Shown: positions 23,959-35,040, counted from the first letter of the stretch. The stretch: 64,000 nucleotides of DNA from Corynebacterium sputi DSM 45148 (GCF_000427865.1 NZ_ATYV01000015.1:1-64000); one strand, 5' to 3'. The notes: a model not told the origin generated them from the letters alone. Program-made: numbers and translations.

Positions 23959-24711
23959 ATGGCAGGACACTCAAAATGGGCAACCACCAAGCACAAGAAG
24001 GCGGCTAATGACGCCAAGCGGGGTAAGGAATTCGCCCGCCTTGTGAAGAACATCGAGGTCGCTGCCCGCAGTGGCGGGGGAGACCCCTCCGCTAACCCGA
24101 CCCTGTATGACGCCATCCAGAAGGCGAAGAAGACCTCCGTACCCAACGACAACATCGAACGCGCCCGCAAGCGCGGCTCCGGTGAAGAGGCCGGCGGCGC
24201 GGACTGGGAGACCATCGTCTACGAGGGCTATGGCCCCGGCGGCGTTGCGATGCTGATCGAGTGTCTTACCGACAATCGAAACCGTGCGGCTTCCGAGGTT
24301 CGTTCCCGCATGAACAAGGCTGGCGGCAGCATGGGCGACCCCGGTTCGGTGGCCTACCAGTTCGAGCGCAAGGGCGTTGTTGTGCTGAAGAAGAACGATA
24401 TGGAAGAGGACGACGTCCTCATGGCCGTTCTCGAAGCCGGCGCTGAAGAAGTCAACGACTTGGGCGAGGAGTTCGAGGTCGTGTCAGACATCACCGACCT
24501 GATGAAGGTCCGCGATGCGCTGAAGGAAGCAGGCATTGAGTACGAGTCTGCTGATCCGGATTACCGTGCCAACGTTGAGATGACTCTCGACGCTGAGGGT
24601 GCTCGCAAGATGCTGCGCACCATCGACAGCCTCGATGAGTCCGACGATGTGCAGAACATCTTCACCAACATGGACATCCCGGAGGATGTCCTCGCGGAAC
24701 TGGATGACTAA
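23959..24711 (+). CDS. yebC: YebC/PmpR-family DNA-binding or translation regulator
   Basis: The 250-residue protein begins with the family hallmark [23 protein letters not shown] and shows the later [20 protein letters not shown] segment. YebC family members act as transcriptional regulators or, in some bacteria, relieve ribosome stalling at proline stretches. It precedes ruvC as in many bacteria, here separated by one gene on the opposite strand. Confidence 0.95.
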   Translation: MAGHSKWATTKHKKAANDAKRGKEFARLVKNIEVAARSGGGDPSANPTLYDAIQKAKKTSVPNDNIERARKRGSGEEAGGADWETIVYEGYGPGGVAMLIECLTDNRNRAASEVRSRMNKAGGSMGDPGSVAYQFERKGVVVLKKNDMEEDDVLMAVLEAGAEEVNDLGEEFEVVSDITDLMKVRDALKEAGIEYESADPDYRANVEMTLDAEGARKMLRTIDSLDESDDVQNIFTNMDIPEDVLAELDD

Positions 24712-24714
24712 GAG

Positions 24715-25173
24715 CTAGAACCAGCCGGTCGGGGGGCCGGCGAGGAGTAGCACGAAGTACAGAACCACCACAGCCACGAAAACTGCTGTCGCGGAGAACA
24801 CCGGGTGGCGAACAATCGTTGCCAATACCCGCTCCGGGACGGTTTTCGGGATCTCAGTCTGATCGGTGAACCGCCACGGTCCTTCGTAGTAGCCGTTCTT
24901 TCCGGCGTACTTCTCGAAGGGGAGCGTGGCGAACGGGATGATCGAGATGACCAATGCGGTGATACCGAGCTTGGCCGGCCACTTGAGATTCACCCACACG
25001 ATAAGGGTCACGGCGCAATAGCTAAGGAAAGCGAAGCCGTGCAGTCCACCGCCGATGCTCACTCCCCATTGGCCGAGGTCGAGGACATAACGGGCGAACA
25101 TTCCGAGCAGCAGTAGGGCCCAGGTGAAAGCTTCGATTTGGGACAGTCTTTTATGGAGTATTCCTGGTGTCAC
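24715..25173 (-). CDS. DUF3817 integral membrane protein
   Basis: The protein of about 152 residues has three membrane helices in the first two thirds and one at the C-terminus. The pattern [14 protein letters not shown] and a basic, proline-rich loop before the last helix resemble DUF3817 proteins found next to ruvC in Actinobacteria. The function is unknown. I chose the GTG at 25171-25173; a longer form starting at an ATG near 25209 is possible. It lies between yebC and ruvC on the opposite strand, ending 4 bases after yebC. Confidence 0.75.
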   Translation of the reverse strand: MTPGILHKRLSQIEAFTWALLLLGMFARYVLDLGQWGVSIGGGLHGFAFLSYCAVTLIVWVNLKWPAKLGITALVISIIPFATLPFEKYAGKNGYYEGPWRFTDQTEIPKTVPERVLATIVRHPVFSATAVFVAVVVLYFVLLLAGPPTGWF

Positions 25174-25251
25174 GGCTACAACGTACCGCACATAGGGGAA
25201 CGCACACATGTTCGGTACATCGGGTATGCTCAGTCGTGCGGAGGAGGCGGT

Positions 25252-25872
25252 ATGTCGGCAAATCAACTCAGAGTGATGGGTGTGGACCCTGGCCTGACCA
25301 GGTGTGGTCTCTCAGTTGCGGACTCCGCATCGGGGCGACAGGTCACTCCGGTCGCAGTCGGTGTTGTTCGCACCCCATCGGATCTGCCAATTGAAGATCG
25401 GCTGCTGCGTCTGTCGAACGCAGTAGAACAGTGGATTGACAAGTATGACCCAGAGGTCGTGGCGATCGAGCGATTGTTTGAGCGCGGTAGCGTCTCCACG
25501 GTCCTGCAAACCGCCCATGGAGTGGGAGTCATCATGCTCGCCGCAGCCAGGCGGGGGATCCCGGTGCACCAGTACACGCCTTCTGAAGTGAAAAAGGCGT
25601 TGACCGGCAACGGTCGGGCTGACAAAAGTCAGATGACGCAGATGGTGACCCGAGTCCTCGGTCTAGCTGAGCCACCTAAACCTGCCGATGCCGCGGACGC
25701 TCTTGCCCTGGCTGTCTGCCACTGTTGGCGTGCTCCGATGATTGAACGGGAGAAGGCAGCGGCTGAGCAGTCTGAGCGTCAGCGAGAGAAGTTCAAGAAG
25801 CTAGAAAAAGATACGGCGGCTCCGGCAGCTGCGGCCTGGAGGGCTGCAGTACAGGACGTCGGGAAGCGTTAG
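25252..25872 (+). CDS. ruvC: Holliday junction resolvase RuvC
   Basis: RuvC cuts four-way DNA junctions symmetrically during recombination. The 206-residue protein has the acidic catalytic residues in [11 protein letters not shown] (Asp12), [11 protein letters not shown] and [12 protein letters not shown] strong GGAGGAGG site precedes the ATG at 25252, so I rejected a longer upstream frame. The C-terminal tail after residue 165 is charged and longer than in the E. coli enzyme. ruvA and ruvB follow, giving the usual ruvCAB operon. Confidence 0.96.
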   Translation: MSANQLRVMGVDPGLTRCGLSVADSASGRQVTPVAVGVVRTPSDLPIEDRLLRLSNAVEQWIDKYDPEVVAIERLFERGSVSTVLQTAHGVGVIMLAAARRGIPVHQYTPSEVKKALTGNGRADKSQMTQMVTRVLGLAEPPKPADAADALALAVCHCWRAPMIEREKAAAEQSERQREKFKKLEKDTAAPAAAAWRAAVQDVGKR

Positions 25873-25887
25873 AAGGGAAAATCCACT

Positions 25888-26496
25888 GTGATCGCATCCG
25901 TGAGGGGTGTTGTCGTCGACAAAACCCTCGACTCCGTCGTGATTGAGACCCATGGGATCGGCCGGCTTGTGCATGTCACTGGTCGAACGTCCGCAACTCT
26001 TCCGAGAGGAGAGGAGGTGTACGTCCCCACACATCTGATCGTGCGAGAGGACGCACTGACTCTCTATGGTTTCCAGAACTCAGAGGAGCGCGCGATGTTT
26101 ACCGAGCTGCAGAAGGTTTCCAAGCTTGGCCCTCGTATTGCCCTCGCTGTCTTAGAGGTCATGGACCCTCCTCGGATCGCCGCGGCCGTGGCGACCAATG
26201 ACGTCGCCGCACTGTCGAAAGCGAACGGTGTAGGCAAGAGGTTGGCGGAACGCATGGTCCTCGAACTGAAGGGCAAGCTCGGTGGATTCGACGATGCTCC
26301 GATCGAGCAGGGTGAACTAGTGGCCGATACGCCGACTGCAGGGCAGATCGACACCGCTCAGGTGATCGGCGCTTTGGTTGGACTCGGATTCAAAGAGCCG
26401 GAAGCAGAGTCTGCCGTGGCTTCCGTCGTCGCCACTGACCCGTCGGTCGATACCTCGCACGCTTTGCGTGCTGCACTGAAACTGCTGGGGAGGTAA
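25888..26496 (+). CDS. ruvA: Holliday junction branch migration protein RuvA
   Basis: RuvA binds the junction as a tetramer and loads the RuvB motor. The 202-residue protein starts [20 protein letters not shown] (GTG start) and has the OB-fold, the helix-hairpin-helix region ([20 protein letters not shown]) and the C-terminal domain that contacts RuvB. It lies 15 bases after ruvC and 2 bases before ruvB. Confidence 0.96.
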   Translation: MIASVRGVVVDKTLDSVVIETHGIGRLVHVTGRTSATLPRGEEVYVPTHLIVREDALTLYGFQNSEERAMFTELQKVSKLGPRIALAVLEVMDPPRIAAAVATNDVAALSKANGVGKRLAERMVLELKGKLGGFDDAPIEQGELVADTPTAGQIDTAQVIGALVGLGFKEPEAESAVASVVATDPSVDTSHALRAALKLLGR

Positions 26497-26498
26497 CC

Positions 26499-27545
26499 AT
26501 GTCCGATCTGGAAAGCACTGAGTTTAATGTCACCCGTCCGGTGACTCCGGAGGTCCAGCCTGCCGAAGTTGACGCTGAAGTGAGTCTGCGCCCTAGGTCT
26601 CTCGACGAGTTCATTGGGCAGCCGAAGGTTCGCAGCCAGTTGGATCTCGTTCTTTCCGGCGCTAAAAACCGTGGTGTGGTTCCTGACCACGTCTTGCTGG
26701 CGGGCCCACCTGGCTTGGGCAAGACGACGATGGCAATGATTGTCGCCCAAGAGTTGGGAACGTCACTCCGGATGACGTCTGGTCCCGCCCTCGAGCGAGC
26801 AGGTGACCTAGCGGCGATGTTGTCGAACTTGATGGAGGGGGATGTCCTCTTTATTGACGAGATCCACCGCATGGCGCGTCCCGCTGAGGAAATGCTCTAC
26901 ATGGCGATGGAGGACTTCCGTATCGACGTCATCGTCGGTAAGGGCCCTGGTGCGACCTCAATTCCATTGGAGTTGCCGCCCTTCACTCTCGTCGGCGCCA
27001 CTACGCGCTCGGGCATGCTCACCGGTCCGCTGCGAGACCGTTTCGGGTTTACCGCGCAAATGGAGTTCTACGACGTGGAGGACCTCACCGAGGTTGTCAC
27101 TCGTGCAGCAGGAATTCTTGGCGTGGATGTTTCAGCGGATGCGGCATCGGAAATCGCGTCTCGTTCTCGGGGGACCCCGCGAATCGCCAACCGACTTCTG
27201 CGACGGGTCCGTGACTTCGCGGATGTCCACACCGGTGGCGTCATTGATTTGGGCGCGGCCCGCGCAGCTCTGCTGGTGTTCGACGTCGACGAGGTGGGCC
27301 TGGACCGACTGGACCGCGCAGTGCTCGGAGCATTGATTCACGGACATGGCGGAGGGCCTGTCGGTGTGAACACTCTCGCCGTTGCGGTGGGGGAGGAGCC
27401 GTCCACGGTGGAAGAGGTATGTGAACCATTCCTCGTTAGAGCCGGGATGATCGCTCGGACCTCACGGGGTCGGGTCGCCACCGCCGCGGCCTGGCGGCAT
27501 CTGCAATTGGACCCACCAGAAGGTTCTATCGGCAACTTTGGTTAG
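26499..27545 (+). CDS. ruvB: Holliday junction branch migration ATPase RuvB
   Basis: RuvB is the hexameric AAA+ motor that drives branch migration. The 348-residue protein has Walker A GPPGLGKT (69-76), Walker [10 protein letters not shown], sensor VGATTRSG and the C-terminal winged helix with [12 protein letters not shown]. It follows ruvA directly and precedes yajC by 11 bases. Confidence 0.97.
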   Translation: MSDLESTEFNVTRPVTPEVQPAEVDAEVSLRPRSLDEFIGQPKVRSQLDLVLSGAKNRGVVPDHVLLAGPPGLGKTTMAMIVAQELGTSLRMTSGPALERAGDLAAMLSNLMEGDVLFIDEIHRMARPAEEMLYMAMEDFRIDVIVGKGPGATSIPLELPPFTLVGATTRSGMLTGPLRDRFGFTAQMEFYDVEDLTEVVTRAAGILGVDVSADAASEIASRSRGTPRIANRLLRRVRDFADVHTGGVIDLGAARAALLVFDVDEVGLDRLDRAVLGALIHGHGGGPVGVNTLAVAVGEEPSTVEEVCEPFLVRAGMIARTSRGRVATAAAWRHLQLDPPEGSIGNFG

Positions 27546-27556
27546 ACTGCGTACCT

Positions 27557-27865
27557 ATGTCACAACCTGTTGTCCTCATCATCCTGATGCTCGTTCTTCT
27601 GTCCCTGCCGCTGTGGCAGACTTTCCGCCACAACAAGAGGATCCGCCAGATCCGCGAGATGCAGAGCCAGATCACCGTTGGTGACGAGGTGCTGACCGGT
27701 GCAGGTATGCGCGGCGTGGTCTCCGGCGTTAACGACGAGACTGTCGAGATCACCATCTCCGAGGGTGTAATCACCCGTTGGGAGAAGTCCGCGGTCCTGC
27801 GTAACCTGACTCGTGAAGCTGCCGGCGAGGCCGTCGGAAACCAGCCTCAGCAGCCGCTGCAGTAA
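27557..27865 (+). CDS. yajC: YajC, Sec translocon accessory subunit
   Basis: The 102-residue protein has a single N-terminal membrane helix (about 3-20) followed by the YajC domain (RQIREMQSQITVGDEVLTGAGMRGVV). It associates with SecDF in the membrane. secD and secF follow, which supports the assignment. Confidence 0.93.
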   Translation: MSQPVVLIILMLVLLSLPLWQTFRHNKRIRQIREMQSQITVGDEVLTGAGMRGVVSGVNDETVEITISEGVITRWEKSAVLRNLTREAAGEAVGNQPQQPLQ

Positions 27866-27901
27866 CATCCCACTTCGCATCTCACGGCAGGAGCTCCCTT
27901 C

Positions 27902-29758
27902 TTGGCGACCTCGAAAAGCCGGTCTATGACCGGTGCGCGCAGTAAAAGGCCCCAGTGGGCACTGGCACTCTTCGGAGTGCTACTGGTGGTTCTGTACTCC
28001 CTCGTCTTCTTCACTGGTGACAGGGATCCGCTCCCGAAGCTCGGTATCGACCTCCAGGGCGGTACCCGTGTGACCCTCGTTCCTCAAGGCGAGGATCCGA
28101 CGAGTGACCAGCTTTCCCAGGCTCGGGCGATTCTGGAGAACCGCGTCAACGGCATGGGCGTTTCCGGTGCGAACGTCATCACCGACGGCGACACCCTTGT
28201 TATCACAGTGCCCGGCTCTGACACCCAGGAGGCACGTGCCCTAGGGCAGACCTCGCAGCTCTTCTTCCGTCCGGTCGCGCAGGGCGCGAACCCGAACATG
28301 GAGACGCTTTACGACGTCACCATCGACCTCGCGAACGACTGGGTCGCAGCGGGAGCAATTTCCGTTGACGACGCGAACCAGGTACTCAGTGAGCTCCACG
28401 GGGATATCTCTGCAGGACTGGCACAGCAGTCTGAGGCCATGGAAACTGAAGCCCCGGACATTGGCCCCGTGCAGACGGTGACCGCGGAGGCGCCGGCTGA
28501 GCCAGCCAACTCGCTGGAGGCATCGGACCGCCGTGAACAGGTTCGCGATGCGTACCTCGCTGGCCGTCAGTCGGAGGACCCGACCACGCAAGTCGCTGCT
28601 GGCACCTTGATGTCGTGTACCGCGGAGGGAACTGATCCTCTTGCAGGGTCCGACGATCCGACGTTGCCGTTGGTCACCTGTGACCCCTACGCGGACGGTG
28701 GCGGAATTATCGTCCTCGATCCGGCGCCGCTTCTTCAGGGCGAAGGGGAGGACGGTGATCGCCTGTCCGGTGACGACATCGACACCGACTCTGCCATCAA
28801 CGGCGGCTACAACCAGGAGTCAGGTCAGGTCGAAGTTTCATTCCGATTCGACTCCTCCGGTGGTGCCACAGGCGCTGCTACGTGGAGCGCCTTGACCAAC
28901 GAGTACCTTGGCAGCCAGATCGCGATCGTCCTGGACTCTGAGGTGCTCTCCGCTCCGACGATTCAGAGCGCAACTCCTGTCGGAAGTGCTACCGCCATCA
29001 CTGGTGACTTCTCCATTGAGGAAGCGCAGAACCTGGCGAACAACCTCCGGTACGGTGCCCTCCCACTGAGCTTTGCGGGTGAGGACGGAGAAGCAGGCGG
29101 AACGGTCACTACGACTCCGCCGACCATGGGTTCGGCTGCTCTGCAGGCGGGCCTCATCGCAGGTCTGATCGGTATGGTCTTGATCGTCCTGTATGCGATC
29201 GTCCTGTACCGCGGTCTCGGTGTTATTGCCGTTGGATCGCTCGCTGCATCGTTCGCGTTGTTGTACGCCACCCTGGTGCTTTTGGGTCGCTGGATTGATT
29301 ACAGTCTCGACCTCGCTGGCATCGCCGGTATCATCATCTCGATCGGTACCACCGCCGACTCGTTCATCGTGTTCTTCGAACGCATCAAGGATGAACTGAG
29401 AGACGGAAGAACGTACCGTTCGGCAGTCCAGCACGGTTGGAACCGAGCCAAGCGCACGATTTGGACCGGCAACATGGTGTCCCTGATCGCTGCGGCAGTG
29501 CTGTACACGATGGCAATTGGCGACGTCCGTGGCTTTGCCTTCACCCTCGGCCTGTCCACCTTGTTCGACCTCTTGACGACCTTCATTGTGACCGCACCGC
29601 TGGTCATCCTCGCCTCCCGGAGCCCCAAGATGGCGAAGCCGGCGTGGAATGGCTTCGGTTCGATCATGAGGTTGGCCCAGTCCCGGCGTGAGCAGGGCGA
29701 AACCTTGCCTGCCGACGTGGACGCGAACACGATCTACTCCCTCGAGGAGGCGAAGTAG
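27902..29758 (+). CDS. secD: SecD, protein translocase subunit
   Basis: SecD, with SecF, uses the proton gradient to pull proteins through SecYEG. The 618-residue protein has one N-terminal helix, a first periplasmic domain with LGIDLQGGTRVTL, and a C-terminal block of five helices with the RND-like segments. An Asp/Glu/Ala-rich insert at about 180-300, between the two periplasmic parts, is much longer than in E. coli and holds PDIGPVQTVTAEAPAEPANS. The start is a TTG after GGAG. secF follows by one base. Confidence 0.95.
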   Translation: MATSKSRSMTGARSKRPQWALALFGVLLVVLYSLVFFTGDRDPLPKLGIDLQGGTRVTLVPQGEDPTSDQLSQARAILENRVNGMGVSGANVITDGDTLVITVPGSDTQEARALGQTSQLFFRPVAQGANPNMETLYDVTIDLANDWVAAGAISVDDANQVLSELHGDISAGLAQQSEAMETEAPDIGPVQTVTAEAPAEPANSLEASDRREQVRDAYLAGRQSEDPTTQVAAGTLMSCTAEGTDPLAGSDDPTLPLVTCDPYADGGGIIVLDPAPLLQGEGEDGDRLSGDDIDTDSAINGGYNQESGQVEVSFRFDSSGGATGAATWSALTNEYLGSQIAIVLDSEVLSAPTIQSATPVGSATAITGDFSIEEAQNLANNLRYGALPLSFAGEDGEAGGTVTTTPPTMGSAALQAGLIAGLIGMVLIVLYAIVLYRGLGVIAVGSLAASFALLYATLVLLGRWIDYSLDLAGIAGIIISIGTTADSFIVFFERIKDELRDGRTYRSAVQHGWNRAKRTIWTGNMVSLIAAAVLYTMAIGDVRGFAFTLGLSTLFDLLTTFIVTAPLVILASRSPKMAKPAWNGFGSIMRLAQSRREQGETLPADVDANTIYSLEEAK

Positions 29759-29759
29759 C

Positions 29760-30902
29760 ATGACGAACTCGATCGCTCCTGACGACGCCAGGAACACCGA
29801 AAAGGCCGGCAGTGGCTTCTTCTCCCGTTTGTACTCAGGCTCGGGCGGATTCAACATCATCGGCCGGTCTAAGACCTGGTTCATCATCACCGCTGTGATC
29901 ATGCTCGTCGCCCTCGGCGCGATGCTGTTCCGCGGTTTCAACCTCGGCATCGATTTCGAGGGCGGCACCAGGATGACCATCCCGGCCGCCGAGATCTCCG
30001 AAGAAGCAGCTGAAGAGGTCTTCGTCGGTGCCACCGATGTCGAGCCGGACCAGGTTCAGATTGTTGGCGCGGGTGACGCCCGCATCCTGGAGATCACCTC
30101 CGAGAGCCTCAACGACACCCAAATCGCAGAGGCACGCCTCGCACTCAACGATGCTTTTGAGCCGGTCGACGAGCTCGGTCAACCCTCAGCGGATGCTATC
30201 GGTGATTCCACCGTGTCCGAATCGTGGGGTTCATCGATCACCGAACAGATGCTGAAGGCTGCGGCGGTGTTCCTCGTCGTGGTCTTCATCTACATCATGT
30301 TCCGGTTCTCCCGGGACATGGCGATCGCGGCCGTCGGAACTCTCTTCATTGACGGCATCGTGATCATGGGCATCTACTCGCTTCTGGGACTGCAGGTCAG
30401 CCCGGCGACGATCATCGGTCTGCTGACGGTGCTGTCGTTCTCGCTGTACGACACGGTGGTGGTCTTCGACAAGGTCGAGGAGAACACCTCAGGGTTTGAA
30501 CACTCAACACGACGTACTTACGCCGAACAAGTGAACCTCGCGGTCAACCAGACCATTATGAGATCCATCAACACCACAGTGTCGACCCTGTTGCCGATCT
30601 TCGCGCTTCTGGTCATCGCTGTGTGGGCACTGGGTGTCGGAAACCTGGCGGACCTCGCGATCATTCAGTTCATCGGTGCGATCCAGGGAACGATCTCCTC
30701 GATCTTCCTGGCTGCTCCTGTCCTGGTGTGGATTAAGCGGCTGCAGAAGAAGTACACGGACCACGACCGTGAGGTTGAGCGTGCCCGTACCGGTAAGTCC
30801 GAGGAGCCGGAGGATCTTGACCGTGAGCCGGAGAAGGCTACCGAGCCTGCTCCCGCTGAGCGATACGACGGTCCGTTGACGTGGCGTCCAGGGTCCAACT
30901 GA
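29760..30902 (+). CDS. secF: SecF, protein translocase subunit
   Basis: The 380-residue protein has the SecF layout: an N-terminal helix, a periplasmic domain beginning FNLGIDFEGGTRMTI, and five C-terminal helices with SLYDTVVVFDKVEEN and NQTIMRSINTTVSTLLP. The C-terminal tail is acidic and rich in Glu and Pro. I chose the ATG at 29760, preceded by GAGGAGG in the end of secD; the upstream open frame overlaps secD. A 44-base gap follows before apt. Confidence 0.95.
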   Translation: MTNSIAPDDARNTEKAGSGFFSRLYSGSGGFNIIGRSKTWFIITAVIMLVALGAMLFRGFNLGIDFEGGTRMTIPAAEISEEAAEEVFVGATDVEPDQVQIVGAGDARILEITSESLNDTQIAEARLALNDAFEPVDELGQPSADAIGDSTVSESWGSSITEQMLKAAAVFLVVVFIYIMFRFSRDMAIAAVGTLFIDGIVIMGIYSLLGLQVSPATIIGLLTVLSFSLYDTVVVFDKVEENTSGFEHSTRRTYAEQVNLAVNQTIMRSINTTVSTLLPIFALLVIAVWALGVGNLADLAIIQFIGAIQGTISSIFLAAPVLVWIKRLQKKYTDHDREVERARTGKSEEPEDLDREPEKATEPAPAERYDGPLTWRPGSN

Positions 30903-30946
30903 TCGACGGGTATCGTTAAGGAACACCCAAGATTCTGGAGGTATCC

Positions 30947-31489
30947 GTGACGTTCAGCACCGCACAAGAGGCCCTTTCGGGCCTCACCAGGTTTGTCGAA
31001 GATTTCCCTGTTGAGGGGGTTCTTTTCGAGGACCTCACACCGGTGCTCGCGGATCCAGTCGGGCTGAAACTCCTCGTCGACGATCTGGCGGACGCCTGCC
31101 GACGTTTCGATGCGGACATCATTGCTGGCCTCGACGCCCGCGGTTTCCTGCTTGGCTCAGCCATCGCTTACGCCAATGGACAGGGAATTCTCGCGGTTCG
31201 CAAGGCCGGCAAGCTGCCGCCTCCGGTCCATAACGCTACCTACGAACTCGAATACGGCTCTGCTGCTCTGGAAGTCCCGGCATCGGGAATTGAGCTCAGT
31301 GGACGCCGTGTTGTTCTCGTTGATGACGTTCTGGCCACCGGAGGCACCCTCTGCGCAGCACGTCAGCTGCTAGAGGACTGCGGAGCCGAGATTGTCGGCG
31401 TGGCTGTGGTACTTCAGGTCCCGGACCTGAATGGGCATGAACGTTTCAGTGACCTCCCGATTCACGTTGTCAATGGAGGTTCCCAGTGA
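30947..31489 (+). CDS. apt: Adenine phosphoribosyltransferase
   Basis: Apt salvages adenine to AMP using PRPP. The 180-residue protein has [11 protein letters not shown] near the start, the type I PRTase motif [14 protein letters not shown] (about 123-136) and the [11 protein letters not shown] segment. The start is a GTG after GGAGG. Its stop overlaps the rel start (GTGA), as in the conserved actinobacterial secDF-apt-rel order. Confidence 0.96.
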   Translation: MTFSTAQEALSGLTRFVEDFPVEGVLFEDLTPVLADPVGLKLLVDDLADACRRFDADIIAGLDARGFLLGSAIAYANGQGILAVRKAGKLPPPVHNATYELEYGSAALEVPASGIELSGRRVVLVDDVLATGGTLCAARQLLEDCGAEIVGVAVVLQVPDLNGHERFSDLPIHVVNGGSQ

Positions 31490-33750
31490 GTCCTGAACGA
31501 TCAGCCCGTAGATACGGCGCACGACTCGCACGAAGCCTGACCGGGTCCAGGACTCGGACCAATCCAGTACTGGATCCGCTGATCGCGATCCACCGGGAAG
31601 TTCACCCACGGGCTGATCTCTCTCAACTGGAGCACGCCTACGCCGTCGCCGAGCGGCTGCACGAGGGCGTGAAGCGCAAGTCCGGTGAGCCGTACATCAC
31701 TCATCCGCTTGCCGTCGCGACCATCGCTGCGGAAATCGGCATGGACACCACCACCCTCATCGCTGCGCTGCTGCACGACACGGTGGAGGACACTGACTAT
31801 TCCCTCGATGACCTGACCCGTGAATTTGGGCCCGAAGTGGCCCGACTCGTCGACGGAGTGACCAAGCTCGACAAGGTAGCACTCGGCTCTGCGGCAGAGG
31901 CAGAGACGGTCCGCAAGATGGTCGTCGCTATGTCTGAGGATCCCCGAGTCCTCGTCATTAAGGTCTGCGACCGCCTGCACAACATGCGCACCATGCGCTT
32001 CCTGCCGCCGGAGAAGCAGGCCAAGAAGGCACGCGAAACCCTTGAGGTCATCGCGCCGCTGGCACACCGCCTCGGCATGGCGAGTGTGAAGTGGGAGCTC
32101 GAGGACCTCTCCTTCGCTATCCTGCATCCGAAGAAGTACCAAGAGCTGGTGCGACTAGTCGCTGATCGGGCGCCGCAACGCGATAAGTACCTCAAGGAAA
32201 TTCGCACGCAGATCCTTGCGGACCTGCGCATGCAGCACATCGACGCCGAAGTGCAGGGTCGACCCAAGCACTACTGGTCAATCCACCAGAAAATGATCGT
32301 CCGCGGGCATGAGTTCGATGAGATCTTTGACCTCATTGGTATCCGAGTCCTCGTAAACACGGTGAAGGATTGCTACGCCGCCATGGGCGCGGTGCACTCG
32401 CTGTATCAGCCGATGCCCGGTCGTTTTAAGGACTACATCTCCTCACCGCGTTTCGGTGTCTATCAGTCCCTGCACACGACGGTGATTGGCCCCGGTGGCA
32501 AGCCTCTTGAAGTACAGATCCGTACTCACGAGATGCACTACAACGCCGAATACGGCATTGCCGCTCACTGGCGCTACAAGGAAACCAAGGGATCCCACAA
32601 GGGCAAGTCCACCGAGGTCGACCAGATGGCGTGGATGCGCCAGCTCCTGGACTGGCAGCGCGAGGCTGCGGATCCGAACGAGTTCCTCGACTCGCTGCGG
32701 TATGACTTGGCCTCCACCGAGATCTTCGTCTTCACGCCTAAGGGCGACGTGATCACTTTGCCGACCGACGCAACACCCGTCGACTTCGCATATGCAGTTC
32801 ACACCGAGGTCGGGCACCGCTGCATTGGCGCAAAGGTTAACGGAAAGCTCGTTGCTCTTGAGTCTCCGCTCAAGACAGGCGACCGGGTCGAGGTATTTAC
32901 CTCCAAGGACTCCATGTCCGGTCCCTCGAAGGATTGGGAGGGCTTCGTCAGGTCGCCCCGTGCCAAGACGAACATTCGCCAGTGGTTCGCGAAGGAGCGT
33001 CGTGAAGAGGCGCTGGAGACCGGCCGTGACGCACTCGCCGCTGAGATCCAGCGCGGTGGTCTGCCGATGCACCGTTTGTTCACTCCGGAGTCGATGAAGT
33101 CCATCGCCAATGAGCTGAACTACCCAGACGTCGATTCGCTATACAAGGCGATCGGCGAAGGCAGGGTCAAGCCTGGTCACGTGACAAACCGTCTGATGGC
33201 ACAGTTCACCTCGCGGGACGACGCCGAGGACCAGCTCGCCGAGCGGACTCCGCCGTCTCGCTTGCAGCCTCCGACAGTAACCAACCGCGCCGATGGCGCC
33301 GGTGTTCTGGTCGAGGGCTCCACCGACATGATGGCGAAGCTTGCCAAGTGCTGTACTCCTGTTCCCGGCGACAAGATCTTCGGGTTCGTTACCCGAGGTG
33401 GCGGAGTGTCGGTGCACCGTGAGGATTGCACCAACGCCGCGAAGCTCAAGGAAGAGACTCACCGGCTCGTGGAAGTGCAGTGGCTCAAGGATGCGGTCGG
33501 CGCGGTCTTCACCGTCACCATCCAGATCGAGGCGCTGGACCGCCACGGACTTCTCTCTGAGATCACTCGACTGATCTCGGACCAAAAGGTGTCGATCATT
33601 TCCACGTCCTCGCACACGGCCGAGGACCGGGTGGCCGTTATGCGGTTCACCTTTGAAGTCTCCGACACCAAGCAGATGGGTTACATCATCTCGGTGCTGA
33701 GGAGCATCGAAGGCGTCTACGACGTCTTCCGAGTGACCGGTGCGGCGTAG
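31486..33750 (+). CDS. rel: Bifunctional (p)ppGpp synthetase/hydrolase Rel
   Basis: The 754-residue protein makes and degrades (p)ppGpp, the stringent response alarmone. The hydrolase HD domain shows H73 (ITHPLAVA) and HDTVED (97-102). The synthetase domain has [13 protein letters not shown] and [23 protein letters not shown] ([14 protein letters not shown]) and C-terminal ACT domains follow. Both catalytic halves keep their key motifs, so it should be a long bifunctional Rel. It overlaps apt by four bases. Confidence 0.97.
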   Translation: MSPERSARRYGARLARSLTGSRTRTNPVLDPLIAIHREVHPRADLSQLEHAYAVAERLHEGVKRKSGEPYITHPLAVATIAAEIGMDTTTLIAALLHDTVEDTDYSLDDLTREFGPEVARLVDGVTKLDKVALGSAAEAETVRKMVVAMSEDPRVLVIKVCDRLHNMRTMRFLPPEKQAKKARETLEVIAPLAHRLGMASVKWELEDLSFAILHPKKYQELVRLVADRAPQRDKYLKEIRTQILADLRMQHIDAEVQGRPKHYWSIHQKMIVRGHEFDEIFDLIGIRVLVNTVKDCYAAMGAVHSLYQPMPGRFKDYISSPRFGVYQSLHTTVIGPGGKPLEVQIRTHEMHYNAEYGIAAHWRYKETKGSHKGKSTEVDQMAWMRQLLDWQREAADPNEFLDSLRYDLASTEIFVFTPKGDVITLPTDATPVDFAYAVHTEVGHRCIGAKVNGKLVALESPLKTGDRVEVFTSKDSMSGPSKDWEGFVRSPRAKTNIRQWFAKERREEALETGRDALAAEIQRGGLPMHRLFTPESMKSIANELNYPDVDSLYKAIGEGRVKPGHVTNRLMAQFTSRDDAEDQLAERTPPSRLQPPTVTNRADGAGVLVEGSTDMMAKLAKCCTPVPGDKIFGFVTRGGGVSVHREDCTNAAKLKEETHRLVEVQWLKDAVGAVFTVTIQIEALDRHGLLSEITRLISDQKVSIISTSSHTAEDRVAVMRFTFEVSDTKQMGYIISVLRSIEGVYDVFRVTGAA

Positions 33751-33808
33751 AAGTAGTGGGACGCTGACGGCGTCGTAAAGCGCTGTCAGCTTTTCCAGCC
33801 CAGCAGAA

Positions 33809-33836
33809 AACCCCCGTCCGAAAACGGACGGGGGTT
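33809..33836. terminator. Bidirectional terminator between rel and ppiA
   Basis: CCCCCGTCCG and CGGACGGGGG form a perfect ten-base-pair stem with loop AAAA, extended by AA/TT pairs. On the minus strand GGGGGTTTTC gives a T tract for ppiA; on the plus strand the T tract is short. It lies between the two convergent genes. Confidence 0.9.
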
Positions 33837-33849
33837 GAACTGTCCCCGA

Positions 33850-34719
33850 CTAACTAACGGAGGCCGACTCGATGGTGACCTCTTCTGCCGGAGTGCCGTC
33901 GGTGGCGCCCATGCTCGGAACAACTCCGTTGTCCGCGATGGTTTCCACGGTACTGATACCCTCATCGGTCATCATGCCGAGGAGCGTGTAGGCCGGCGGC
34001 AGAGCGCCGTCAGCCCAGTTGAGGAAAAATTGGGAACCGTTGGTGTCCGGACCCGAGTTCGCCATAGCGATGGAGCCACGCGGGTAAACGACGTTTGAGG
34101 ACTCATCAACGTCGCCGACCGGCCACTCGTCAGGGAAAGTGAAGCCCGGTCCGCCGGAACCGGTGCCGCTCGGATCGCCACACTGCAGCACGTTCAGGCC
34201 ACCGCCGGTGACACGGTGGCAGACGGTGTCGTTGTAGTAACCCTCGTCAGCGAGATGAGAAATCGCATTGACGGCACAGGGGGAGACCTCGCGGTCCAGC
34301 TCCATCGGAATATCTCCGAAGTTCGTGCTCAGGGTCACGGTGACCATGCCACGCGCCGGCACGTCCTCGCTTGAAGGAGCGGAAACTTCCTTAGCCGCTG
34401 CGGCACCTGCAGGGTACTCACACGTGACGGTCTCTGGGAGCTCCTCGTCACGAGTCATCGGCAGAGGCTCGCCGGAGACCGGCTCAGCTGCGAGAGGGGT
34501 GATCTCCTGCTCATTGTTCGTTTCTTCAGCAGCATTAACCGAGTTCTCATCGCCACCGGTAGTGGTCAGGAACCAGATGCCGCCGACGATCACCGTGAGA
34601 ATGACCAGCGTAGCCAGGACGACACCCAGCGGCTGAAGCTTCTCTGACCGGTCCCGGCGGGACAATGACTTGTCGAGATTCTTCATCGCCTCTTGGCGAC
34701 GCTGTTGATTATCAGCCAC
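33850..34719 (-). CDS. ppiA: Membrane-anchored cyclophilin-type peptidyl-prolyl isomerase
   Basis: The 289-residue protein has an N-terminal cytoplasmic basic part, one membrane helix (about 31-53), an acidic linker, and a C-terminal cyclophilin domain. The domain shows TVCHRVTGGGLNVLQCGDP and ANSGPDTNGSQFFLN, where the usual F of the active site region is replaced by V in CHRV. It should fold proteins outside the membrane. Start is a GTG (34717-34719) with AGAAAGG ten bases upstream. It stands between rel and the metallo-hydrolase, as in mycobacteria. Confidence 0.92.
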   Translation of the reverse strand: MADNQQRRQEAMKNLDKSLSRRDRSEKLQPLGVVLATLVILTVIVGGIWFLTTTGGDENSVNAAEETNNEQEITPLAAEPVSGEPLPMTRDEELPETVTCEYPAGAAAAKEVSAPSSEDVPARGMVTVTLSTNFGDIPMELDREVSPCAVNAISHLADEGYYNDTVCHRVTGGGLNVLQCGDPSGTGSGGPGFTFPDEWPVGDVDESSNVVYPRGSIAMANSGPDTNGSQFFLNWADGALPPAYTLLGMMTDEGISTVETIADNGVVPSMGATDGTPAEEVTIESASVS

Positions 34720-34761
34720 GTGTGTCTGCCTTTCTCACTGCTGTACGGATACCGATGGTCC

Positions 34762-34790
34762 ATTATGCCTGCCCGCGTCTCGCGCGTGTA
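34762..34790 (-). promoter_or_regulatory. Possible promoter of ppiA
   Basis: On the minus strand a -10 hexamer CATAAT (34762-34767) lies about 43 bases before the GTG start, and a weak -35 TACACG (34785-34790) lies 17 bases further up. The resulting leader would carry the AGAAAGG ribosome site. Confidence 0.35.
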
Positions 34791-35040
34791 CCGAGTGTTC
34801 GGAAAGCTGAGGCGGCGACGACGGTTAACACGAAACCCACAGGAGTGAACAGTGTTCCGTGGCAGGGTGGAGCCCGAACATTTGGTAATGTTTGGCCGAG
34901 CAAAACTTCACCGTCCCGGATGGTTCACTTGGCGCATGCGCTGGGAAAACACTCCGGGGACTTGACTCGCGTCAACCCGTGCCAAATCGGCACCGGCCAC
35001 CGGCCCATATGGACCGGCGGTTGTCAGGGTCAGAAAACCT
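34791..35040. other. Intergenic region before the metallo-hydrolase gene, no gene found
   Basis: No family-like frame or RNA gene was found here. One plus-strand frame runs from 34892 into the downstream gene, but its N-terminal part looks random and a strong ribosome site lies right before 35057. An extended -10 like TGGTAATGT (34883-34891) might start the downstream transcript. An inverted repeat around CCGG...CCGG (about 34992-35020) lies just upstream of the ribosome site; its role is unknown. Confidence 0.5.
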
